Made by a program: the position numbers and the translations under genes. The notes beneath the pieces are model-generated. The model was not told the DNA's origin. It did not search any database and worked only from the letters and a program-made list of their open reading frames with translations. A stretch of 40,354 bases of DNA from Desulfacinum sp. (GTDB lineage: Bacteria > Desulfobacterota > Syntrophobacteria > Syntrophobacterales > DSM-9756), in contig JACIYN010000036.1 in NCBI GenBank assembly GCA_014359885.1, positions 1 to 40,354 on the forward strand, in the 5' to 3' direction. Below, piece by piece: positions 16,582 to 23,699 of this stretch (within the stretch, counting starts at the first letter, position 1; the number at the start of each line of letters is the position of its first letter).

Positions 16582-18358
16582 GTCCGTCCTCCTCGGTTGT
16601 TTCCAGTCCGTTTTCGGCCAGTTCCCCCATGATGCCCGCGACAACCCGGGGCGGCGCAAAATCCACCAGCCGCCGCTCGCGGACCTCCCTTCCCGACGCG
16701 TCCAGGAAGACCACCGTGGGAACCCCTCTAATTTGGAAGCGTTCCACCAGGGCTTGCAGCTGCGGATCATCCCCCCGGGTGAGGTCCACCTTGACCAGGA
16801 AAAAGCCCTTCCGGGCCAGATCCACCACCTGCGGATCGCTGAAGGTTTCCTCTTCCAACCGCCGGCACGGCGCACACCAGGAAGCGGAAAAGTCGAGCAC
16901 CACCGGCATCCTGCGCGCCTTGGCCTCTTCCAGAATCCCCGCCCGATAGGGCTGCCACGGCGCGGCGGAACCTTCCCACATGCCCTGCCCCACGAAAAAG
17001 ACGAGCAATCCCGCCGCCGCCAGCGCCGCCCCCAGCCGCACCCGGCGGAACCAAGGGGATTCTTCTTGCGCTCCATGAGCTCTCAGAAGATGCACGCCGG
17101 CTCCCAGCGCCACCGCTGCCAGGAGCAGGTTGCCCGCGCGGGCTCCCACCAGGGGTCTAAGATAGTTTGCGGCCATGCCCGCCAGAATCCAGCCCATGGC
17201 GGCCCGCACCCACACCATCCAGGCGCCGGAACGGGGAAGCCTCCCCAGCCGATCGGAAAAGAGGGCCAAGAGGAAAAGGGGAAGGCCCATGCCCAGACTG
17301 AGCGTAAGAAAGATGAGAAAACCCAGCAGGGGGCTTCCCAGGCTCGCCACCCAGGTCAGAAGCCCCAGGACGAAGGGGCCGATGCACGGAGCCGCCACCA
17401 CGCCCAGGGTGGCCCCCATGAAGACGCTTCCGGCGTAGCCCGCCGCACGAGCCGACGCCAGGCGGTTGAAGAAACCGGGAAGCCGCAGTTCCCACAAACC
17501 CAAGAGGCTGGTGGCGAAGACCAGCAGCACCGCGGCCACCCCCACGAGCACCCAGGAATTCTGGAGGAGCCCGCCCATGAGGCCGCCCGTCAAGGCCGCC
17601 GCCGTACCCAGCAGGGCGTTGGTCACCGAAAGCCCTGCCACGTAGGCCAAGGCGTGGGCCAGTCGCGGCCCCAGGGAGGACCGCCCCCCATCGCCCAGGG
17701 CACGGCCCCCGAAGTAGGAAAGGGTGATGGGAAGGAGCGGATAGACGCAGGGAGTGAGGTTGAGCGCCATGCCTCCGGCGAAGACCCCCAGGAGCGTCCA
17801 GAGGAGCGACCACCCATGGAGGGGGCCGGCCACCGACGGCTTTCCACCGCCCGGTCCATCCGCCTCCCCCGAGCGCTCCACGGGGAACCCCCGGGCCTCC
17901 CATTCCGGCAGGCCCAGAGGATCGCGATAAACATTTCTGTAACCAAGCTTGACGGCCACCCGGGCCGCCCAGTCGCTTCGGACTCAGGCGAGGCCCGCTC
18001 AGTAGAAGACCACCGTCCTGTCCCGATCCGGTCCCAGCACTTTTTCCAGAGCCGGAGCCTTCCGCCATCGGGCCCACCAGGTGGGCTCCATGGGAAAGTT
18101 GACCGACCCCGGGATATGCCCCGCCCGGTATTCCCAAGCTTCCCTGGCATCCACCAGGAGCACCCGGCGGGACGGATCGTCCAGGAGGCGCTGGAGCCCC
18201 TCCGTGTCGATGAGGCGATAGCCGCCGCGGCGTGCTTCGGCCCGCACATCCTCCCAGTCGGCCGTTCGCGGCGCCGTGGCCCGGGAGACCCACCAAAGCA
18301 CGCCGGCGCACAGCGCCAGGGCCACCACTGCAATCGGCATCCATGTTCGTCTCTTCAT
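16553..18358 (-). CDS. Rhodanese-DsbD fusion selenoprotein with two in-frame TGA codons
   Basis: A 601-residue protein if TGA codons at 18001-17999 and 17986-17984 are read as Sec120 and Sec125. An N-terminal membrane anchor (residues 6-26) precedes a rhodanese domain (VLLVDAREAWEYRAGHIPGSVNFP). Its active loop reads VVFY-Sec-AGLA-Sec-VRSDWAARVAVKLGY, where canonical rhodaneses have FYC and a second Cys. A DsbD membrane domain follows, with its two essential Cys (NLTPCVYP, Cys204; VVAAPCIGP, Cys325). A C-terminal thioredoxin domain has WCAPC (Cys495/498). The rhodanese thus replaces the usual N-terminal DsbD domain and would face the periplasm. Start ATG 18358 overlaps the preceding stop as ATGA, with GGAAGG upstream. 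Likely role: carrying electrons from cytoplasmic thioredoxin to a periplasmic Se/S centre. The frame is continuous through both TGAs. Confidence 0.85.
17952..17968 (-). promoter_or_regulatory. Candidate SECIS hairpin for the rhodanese-DsbD gene
   Basis: Transcript GCGGCC-CGGGU-GGCCGU forms a six-pair stem (one G-U) with a five-base loop starting 22 nt after the second UGA, within the window used by bacterial SelB. For the first UGA only a weaker UCGC/GCGA stem is visible. Confidence 0.5.
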
Positions 18359-18825
18359 GGCGGGCATCCTTCCGATTCCGATGGAGCGCCCCGGCGCGCC
18401 TTGGCCATGAGAAAGGAGGCCCCGCGGCGGCTGAGCCCCAGAGCTTCCGCAAGCTGGTGCGCATCCGCAGCGGGGTGCATGGCCAGATAGGCGGCCGTCT
18501 CCCGTTCCAGTTCGTCCAGCCAGTCCTCAAAAAGGGGCAGCAGCGCCGGGTCCGCCACGGCTTCCAGCTGCCGGGATCGGCCCACCTTGTGAACCAGGCT
18601 TTCACACATTTCCGTCGGGTCGACACCTTCGCCCAGGCATGTGGCCACTCACAAATGCACCAGGCTGCTCACCCTGTCCTCCCCGCCCTCGCCCAGAAGT
18701 TCCATGACGAAGGCCGTGCGCGCCTCCTCGCCCGCACGGGGAAGAACCTCCCGGAGCGCTTCCAGAAGGGCCCGCAGGGCCCGGTCGGGGGGCATTTGTC
18801 GGATTCTCTCCGTTACCTTTTCCAT
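18355..18825 (-). CDS. Unrecognised selenoprotein with HTH-like C-terminus (in-frame TGA read as Sec59)
   Basis: A 156-residue protein if the TGA at 18651-18649 is read as Sec. ATG 18825 follows GAGAGGG and opens a helical N-terminal half (MEKVTERIRQMPPDRALR...). The half ends RVSSLVHL-Sec-VATCLGEGVDP, giving a Sec59-x3-Cys63 pair with another Cys at 74. The C-terminal 40 residues (DAHQLAEALGLSRRGASFLMAKARR) resemble a helix-turn-helix, so a redox- or metal-sensing regulator is possible, but I do not recognise the family. It is the first gene of the operon, and its stop overlaps the next start as ATGA. A well-formed hairpin follows the TGA. The alternative is two short genes (58 residues, and a GTG start at 18648). 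The hairpin and the two neighbouring TGA-containing genes favour recoding. Confidence 0.65.
18617..18634 (-). promoter_or_regulatory. Candidate SECIS hairpin for the first selenoprotein gene
   Basis: Transcript GGGCGA-AGGUG-UCG(A)CCC gives six base pairs with a single bulged A and an AGGUG loop starting 21 nt after the UGA. It is the best of the three candidate elements in this operon and closely resembles the fdhF loop. Confidence 0.6.
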
Positions 18826-19329
18826 GGATCCCTCTCGCCTCTCTTCGCACCCTTCGGTGGTTGTGCTCGCCTTGCGTTGCTAGCCTGTAGGAGCCGGCTT
18901 GACGGCGATCCGAATCGCGGCCAGGGCCGCTCCCACAAGGGGCCGAAAGCACAGTTCTTTCATATGATCTGGACGATTCTTCCCCATCCCAAGGCTCCGG
19001 AGACGGGGCGTTAAGCCCGCCCCTACGAAGGCAGATGGGCCTGTTGAGTCGAGGCGAGGTTTATCCCCGCCCGTCAATCGCTGGGAGAAAGTCGCATCCA
19101 ACAAGAGAATCGCTTCCTTTCGTTTTACTTTCTTTTCGCAGCCGCGGGGCTGCAGCCCCGTGGAAAAAGACCGTTGCAGCTCCTCGAACGGATGGAGCCT
19201 GAACCCGATGGCCCATCCGACATCCGGGGGCCTTCTCCGAAGCTACGAAAAAAACGGTCCTCCGTGGCATTTCCGGGCAAGTCCCTTGGATTGCCGCGTC
19301 CTACCCGGTCCCGCCCCGGCGGCCGGGCC
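18826..19329. other. Intergenic region with dispersed repeat fragments
   Basis: About 500 bases between the ArsR gene and the selenoprotein operon, which both lie on the minus strand. No gene is visible. It holds a CCGAAAGCACAGTTCTTTCA motif at about 18943-18962, paired GGCGGGC/GCCCGCCCC-type inverted segments at about 19005-19075, and a reversed CCGCGGGG-CTGCA-GCCCCGTGG palindrome at about 19142-19163. The selenoprotein operon promoter should lie in the part nearest 18826; no clear -35/-10 or sigma-54 site was found. Confidence 0.55.
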
Positions 19330-19686
19330 TCAAAAGGAATCGCGTCGTTCCAGAAGATCGCAGGCCACGGAACGGAGCCGATCCAAGGCCTCCACCACCC
19401 GGGGATCGCTCAGCTCGTAGAAGACGAACGGGCCCCGGCGCTCCACGGTGACCAGGAGCGCCCGACGGAGCTCCTTCAGGTGGTGGGAGACCAGGGGCTG
19501 GGACAGACCCAGCTCCTCCACGATCTGCCCCACGGAACGGCGCCCCGAACTCACCGCCAGGAGGATCCGCAGCCGATTGGGATCGGAAAGGCTCTTGGCC
19601 AAGAAGGCCACCTTGTCCAGATGGTCCACCAGATCGGAGGCGTGGCGGATTTCAGCGGGTGTCGGTGCACCATCTTTTCTTCCCAC
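19330..19686 (-). CDS. ArsR-family winged-helix transcriptional regulator
   Basis: A 118-residue repressor-type regulator. The core KVAFLAKSLSDPNRLRILLAV...SVGQIVEELGLSQPLVSHHLKELRRALLV is a clear ArsR/SmtB winged helix with recognition helix SQPLVSHHLKELR, followed by the wing VERRGPFVFYELSD. The usual ArsR metal motif CxC is absent. A Cys near the C-terminus (VACDLLERRD) could take part in sensing, so the ligand is unknown. The frame stays open to a TTG at 19740; GTG 19686 with GGAAGGGGAG upstream is preferred. It is divergent from the thymidylate synthase gene and lies 500 bases upstream of the selenoprotein operon in the same direction; either may be its target. Confidence 0.88.
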   Translation of the reverse strand: MGRKDGAPTPAEIRHASDLVDHLDKVAFLAKSLSDPNRLRILLAVSSGRRSVGQIVEELGLSQPLVSHHLKELRRALLVTVERRGPFVFYELSDPRVVEALDRLRSVACDLLERRDSF

Positions 19687-19733
19687 GACTTGCTCCCCTT
19701 CCCGGTCCGGGGTTCCGTCCCCATCCCAAAAAC

Positions 19734-19755
19734 ATATCAATACTCATTTATATAT
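19734..19755. promoter_or_regulatory. AT-rich imperfect palindrome, candidate ArsR operator
   Basis: ATATCAATACTCATTTATAT begins this island (two further bases complete it), inside otherwise very GC-rich DNA between the divergent ArsR and thymidylate synthase genes. ArsR/SmtB regulators usually bind such AT-rich dyads next to their own gene. Confidence 0.5.
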
Positions 19756-19943
19756 CCGGCGCCCCGGGTGTCAAGTTCGTAAAAGCGACCCCGGCCCGGT
19801 TCGCCGGTCCGCCTCTTCAACGTCCGGCGCCCGCCCGGGGACAAGGAGGGCCGTGCGCCGTGTTGCCCCGAAAGGGCCGAGGGTGTATAGGAGGGCGGAG
19901 GAATCAGGAAGAGGAAAATCAACGACGAAGAAAGGAAGCGGCC

Positions 19944-20711
19944 ATGCTGAAGGCGGCTTTTGTGGTGGCCCGGGATATCCCGGATCTTTGGTACCAGCTG
20001 GTTCGAAAGGCGGTGGAGGAAGGCCGGGAATACAAGGTGGACAAGGGGAGCACCCCCACCAAGCGCTGGGAGCTGGATTTCGTGTCGGCGCAGATCACCC
20101 ATCCCGGCACCCGGCCCCTGGAACCCGACATTCCGCCCGGGGTGGGGATCCCCAACCCCATCGAACCCGGCTACGCGGAAAAATACCTTCCCTACTACAT
20201 GACGGACGTGGCCCAGCCCGGGGAACACTACACCTACGGCCAGGACTTGGCCTGGCAGATCGAATGGGTGATCGACTACTACCGGAAAAACGGCCCGGGC
20301 ACCAAGCACTGCTACATGACCGTGGGACGACCGGAGAGCCTTCTATTCTACGACGAGACGGTGGACTACGAGGAGGTGATCCGGGTGGCGGACCGGGCCA
20401 CGGGAAAGACGGTGCGCTCCCGCACCATCTCCAACGCCTTCAACAAGGAGGAACCCGGTACCACCCAGTGCCTGCGCGGCGTGGACACGGCCATCAAGTA
20501 CGGCAAGCTCCACTTCAGCATCCATTTCCGCAGCTGGAACCTGTGGAACGGACTGCCGGCCAACCTGGCCTGCCTGCAGATGGTGAAGGAATACATGGCC
20601 CAGCAGATCGGGGTGGAAGACGGGGAGATGTTCGTGACCTGTCTCAAGCTGGGCCTGGCCGAGGCGTACTTCGATCTGGCCAAGCTGCGCCTCTATCTGA
20701 ATTCCCGATAG
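19944..20711 (+). CDS. thyA: Thymidylate synthase, methanogen-type ThyA family
   Basis: A 255-residue ThyA-fold enzyme that would methylate dUMP to dTMP with methylene-folate. The catalytic region GTTQCLRGVD...YGKLHFSIHFRSWNLWNGLPANLA aligns with the E. coli PCH...[23 protein letters not shown] region, placing catalytic Cys at 176 and the phosphate-binding Arg-Ser and the Asn in the expected spacing. The overall sequence is much closer to the archaeal/methanogen branch than to bacterial ThyA, and a dUMP/dCMP hydroxymethylase-like activity cannot be excluded. ATG 19944 follows AAAGGAAG. The neighbouring genes give no pathway clue. Acquisition from archaea is possible, but the base composition matches the surroundings. 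Confidence 0.82.
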   Translation: MLKAAFVVARDIPDLWYQLVRKAVEEGREYKVDKGSTPTKRWELDFVSAQITHPGTRPLEPDIPPGVGIPNPIEPGYAEKYLPYYMTDVAQPGEHYTYGQDLAWQIEWVIDYYRKNGPGTKHCYMTVGRPESLLFYDETVDYEEVIRVADRATGKTVRSRTISNAFNKEEPGTTQCLRGVDTAIKYGKLHFSIHFRSWNLWNGLPANLACLQMVKEYMAQQIGVEDGEMFVTCLKLGLAEAYFDLAKLRLYLNSR

Positions 20712-20739
20712 GGATGTGGAATGGCTGGGGGCTTCCACA

Positions 20740-21477
20740 TCAGCCCGGCCCCTCCTTTCCCACCGGGCAGGAAAGCTCGCAACGGCGGCAGTAGATGACG
20801 CGGCGGGCCGCCTGCCCCTCCAGGAGGATTTCCTCGGCCGACGCTTCGTCTTCCTTCATCCGCCGATCACACAGGATCCGTTCATATCCGGCCCGTTCCC
20901 GGGAAGGGCTCCCGGGAAAAGCCTGACGGGGGCAGGCTTTCCGGCACGGCATGGAGCAGCGGGAGCAGGGATCGAAGGAGCTTCCTTCGGTGGGGGGAAG
21001 ATCCGCCGAGGTAAGCAGCAGCCGGAGGCGGACGCGCGGGCCGTACCGGGGCGTGACCAGCAGGTTGTTCCGGCCGATGCATCCCAGCCCCGCCAAGACG
21101 GCCGCATCCTTCATGTAGTAGCCGCCCCGTTCGATGTGATAGGGAATGGGAAAGCACGCGTATCCCAGGTCGTGGGAAAGCCATTGGGACAGCCGGGAGA
21201 CGATCCGGATAAGGATTTCGTTTCCGGGGGTGTTTCCCTTTCCCGAGCGTAGAAGCCACCAATCCATTTCGGGTTTGTCTTCCGGATGGGACACGGCCGT
21301 CACGATGACGGTCCGAGCTTCCCGGGGCCAGTGAAAGGGATGTTTCTCCTCTTCGGCCCGGTGGGAAGGCGACCGGCGGAGGTCCTCCACGCGACAGATT
21401 CCCGCGAGATCCGCGCCCAGGGACAAGGCCCTGGAAAGAACCGCCTCCTGCAAGGAAGCTCCCGGCAAAATGTCCAT
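20740..21477 (-). CDS. QueG-like 4Fe-4S reductase-family protein
   Basis: About 245 residues related to epoxyqueuosine reductase. The motif GLGCIGRNNLLVTPRYGPRVRLRLLLT matches the QueG cobalamin-domain signature. It is followed by ferredoxin-type Cys sets CSRCSMPCRKACP and CRRCELSCP, enough for two 4Fe-4S clusters. It is shorter than QueG and lacks the C-terminal HEAT repeats, so it is probably a paralogue with a different substrate. ATG 21477 has GGAGGAGAAG before it; ATG 21510 is also in frame. It is convergent with the thymidylate synthase gene and separated from the lipoprotein gene by a repeat fragment. Family placement is fairly sure; function is not. Confidence 0.78.
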   Translation of the reverse strand: MDILPGASLQEAVLSRALSLGADLAGICRVEDLRRSPSHRAEEEKHPFHWPREARTVIVTAVSHPEDKPEMDWWLLRSGKGNTPGNEILIRIVSRLSQWLSHDLGYACFPIPYHIERGGYYMKDAAVLAGLGCIGRNNLLVTPRYGPRVRLRLLLTSADLPPTEGSSFDPCSRCSMPCRKACPRQAFPGSPSRERAGYERILCDRRMKEDEASAEEILLEGQAARRVIYCRRCELSCPVGKEGPG

Positions 21478-21537
21478 CTTCTCCTCCATCTCCGGAGTCG
21501 GACCGGCCATCGAACACCGCCCGTCAATTCCCCTGGG

Positions 21538-21637
21538 TTACCATGGCCCTCTCCCGCGGGGCTGAAGCCCCGCGGCTACGCAGAGAACGGCCCTAGCTCG
21601 GGCTCTTGTTCCGGAGAACCATTGTCCGACAGGCGCA
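21538..21637. repeat. Partial copy of the MITE-like repeat
   Basis: Right half only: TTACCATGGCCC, then the CCGCGGGG-CTGAA-GCCCCGCGG palindrome, CTACG, GCTCTTGTTCCGGAGAACCATTG and the end TGTCCGACAGGC, matching the right half of 30339-30555. The palindrome may also terminate the nif-side transcript. Confidence 0.65.
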
Positions 21638-21675
21638 TGGGGTGCTGCTTGGCAACCGTGGGGAGGGTTTCGGCG

Positions 21676-22242
21676 TCAGCGGAGCAGGGGCACGCGGTCA
21701 TGGTCGCCGTCCCGGTCCAGGTCGAACCGGAAAAAAATCGTCCCCAGCCTCCGGGCGCGCACCGCCTGCCATTCTTCCGGCACGGGCTCCGCCGCGGGGC
21801 GGCCCAGTTCCACCTCATGGGTCACGGGATCGCTGTAATGGTTCGCCCGGTCGTGGATGCGGAGCACCACCCGGAGGGTCTGCCAGCCCGTCCTCCCGAG
21901 AAGGGACGGAGTGGGAAGGTGAAGGACGCCCTTGAAGTGCGCCTCCCGCTCTCCTTTGAGATAAACCCGGTGGTTGGACCACATGTTCCCGCCCAGCTGG
22001 GAGACTTCCGCCCAGATGTAGTCCATGTCTCCGTCCGGGTCCTCACCTTCCACGAAGATCTCCCACGTTTTTCCGAACCAGAGGCTGGAAACCGCGAAAC
22101 TGGACTGGATGCGGGGCGGGTGCACCCCGGCGGGCCGGGCCTCGTCGGCTCTTCGCCCCGTTCCCGTGGAACAGGCGCCCGTCAAAGCCCAAACAAGTCC
22201 CATGGCCGCCAATAACCTGAAGAAATGACCGGACCGTCTCAT
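21676..22242 (-). CDS. Hypothetical lipoprotein
   Basis: A 188-residue protein with an N-terminal signal and lipobox (VWALTGAC), so a lipid-anchored envelope protein. The mature part looks beta-rich (SSLWFGKTWEIFVEGEDPDGDMDYIWAEV), as in immunoglobulin-like folds. It ends with DLDRDGDHDRV, an Asp-rich loop that resembles a calcium-binding turn. I do not recognise a family. AAGGAAAGGAG precedes the ATG. It begins 69 bases after nifB in the same direction, so it may be the tail of the nif transcript, but nothing links it to nitrogen fixation. Confidence 0.7.
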   Translation of the reverse strand: MRRSGHFFRLLAAMGLVWALTGACSTGTGRRADEARPAGVHPPRIQSSFAVSSLWFGKTWEIFVEGEDPDGDMDYIWAEVSQLGGNMWSNHRVYLKGEREAHFKGVLHLPTPSLLGRTGWQTLRVVLRIHDRANHYSDPVTHEVELGRPAAEPVPEEWQAVRARRLGTIFFRFDLDRDGDHDRVPLLR

Positions 22243-22311
22243 GGCACGTCTCCTTTCCTTCGGTTCCTCTATCCATCGTGCCCGGCCCGGTCAAGGTCCA
22301 TGGGATCGGAT

Positions 22312-23607
22312 TCAGCCGCACCCGAGGCCGTCACCGCCGCAGGTCCGCCCCTCCCTTGGACCGCTGCAGGCCGCACCCGGCCGCCTTCTCGCCAGCGGGC
22401 GAACGGATCGTCCCTGGTACACCGCCTCCAGGCCGTCGGCGATCAGTCCCTCCATGACCACCACCGCCAGGCCTTCGCGCTCCAGAACCCGGCAGGGATT
22501 CTCCCCGGCGGCGTTTGCCAACAGAGCCCGACAGTCACCGAGCCGGGAGGCCAGGGTCCGCCAACGTTCGTCGCCCGTACCCCGCGGCGGCGTGGGACGC
22601 TCTTCCACGAGCCGGTAGCCCCCCTCGGCGGGGGCCCATATCTGGAGCCGGTCGGCCTCGCCCAGGTGCCGGTTCACGAGAACCCCCTCGTGGCTGGCCA
22701 CGGCCACGTAGGGCCGAAGGCCGTCCCGGGGAGGGGTTGCGCTGAAGGACGCCCGCAGGAGCTCGGAACGGAACTCGGCGCTTCGGTCCTCGCCCAGGAG
22801 CCCCACGGCATCCGCCCGACACCGGGTGCAGTGGTTCATCTGCGCCATGAACGACGCCGCCTCCCGGCGGATGCGTCGCACCGTTTCTTCGTCCGGTTCT
22901 TCCAAGTGAGCGAAGGGGGTGTCCCGGTTGGGCACCAGGGGCATGCAGTTGAAGAGGTCCGCCCCCAGGGTCCCCATTTCCCGGGCCACCTCCGCCACAT
23001 GGTGATCGTTGATCCCCGGAACGAGAATGCAATTGATCTTGACCATGATCCCATGGCCCTTGAGCTCCCGCACGGCTTCCCTCTGGGACTGCAAAAGGAC
23101 TTCGGCCGCCCGACGCCCCCGATGGACCCGCTTGCCCTTCCGCACCCACGCGGTGAGCTTTTCCCCCACCGTTGGATCCACGGCGTTCACGGTCACGCTC
23201 ACGTGGGTGCAGCCCAGATCCGCCAGTGCAGGCACATGGGGAGCCAACTCCAGACCGTTGCTGGCCACGCAAAGGAGCATGTCCGGGAACCGATGCCGGA
23301 CCAGGGACATGGTTTCCAGGGTCTCTTCCACGTTGGCGAAGGGGTCTCCCGGCCCGGCCACCCCGGCCACCGCAAGGGAGGGCACTTTTGGCCGCACGGT
23401 TTCCAGGTAGTGGAGGGCCTGCCGGGGGCTGAGCACGGCGCTGGACACACCGGGTCGACTTTCGTTGACGCAGTCGTACTTGCGGTTGCAGTATCGGCAC
23501 TGGATGTTGCACTTGGGGGCCACCGGAAGGTGGACGCGCCCGCGGCATCCGGAGGCTTCGGCGTTGAAGCAGGGATGTGCGCTGATGTCCGGAGCAACTT
23601 TCTTCAT
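22312..23607 (-). CDS. nifB: Nitrogenase cofactor biosynthesis radical SAM protein NifB
   Basis: Makes NifB-co, the 8Fe-9S-C precursor of the nitrogenase cofactor. The 431-residue protein has the NifB N-terminus (HPCFNAEASGCRGRVHLPVAPKCN) and the radical SAM Cys motif CNIQCRYCNRKYDC at about residue 38. A TIM-barrel domain follows to about 300 and then a NifX/NafY-like C-terminal domain (GLRPYVAVASHEGVLVNRHLGEA). The usual length is 420-500 residues. ATG 23607 has AGGAGG at ideal spacing, and the longer open frame upstream is spurious. It ends the nif gene run. The extreme C-terminus has extra Cys (AACSGPREGRTCGGDGLGCG) that could bind iron; this is unproven. Confidence 0.96.
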   Translation of the reverse strand: MKKVAPDISAHPCFNAEASGCRGRVHLPVAPKCNIQCRYCNRKYDCVNESRPGVSSAVLSPRQALHYLETVRPKVPSLAVAGVAGPGDPFANVEETLETMSLVRHRFPDMLLCVASNGLELAPHVPALADLGCTHVSVTVNAVDPTVGEKLTAWVRKGKRVHRGRRAAEVLLQSQREAVRELKGHGIMVKINCILVPGINDHHVAEVAREMGTLGADLFNCMPLVPNRDTPFAHLEEPDEETVRRIRREAASFMAQMNHCTRCRADAVGLLGEDRSAEFRSELLRASFSATPPRDGLRPYVAVASHEGVLVNRHLGEADRLQIWAPAEGGYRLVEERPTPPRGTGDERWRTLASRLGDCRALLANAAGENPCRVLEREGLAVVVMEGLIADGLEAVYQGRSVRPLARRRPGAACSGPREGRTCGGDGLGCG

Positions 23608-23699
23608 GGGAACCTCCTGGGATGACGAGGAACCGGACCCGCGGGACGCCCGCCGCCCCGGGGGACGGCTCCGGCACGAAAACTCTCCTTCCTCGGCCG

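Noticed and set aside
17960..18001. Reading the rhodanese and DsbD parts as two separate genes or a pseudogene
   Set aside because: The two TGAs are the only interruptions, occur at active-site Cys positions, and the intervening codons encode a perfect rhodanese loop in the same frame.
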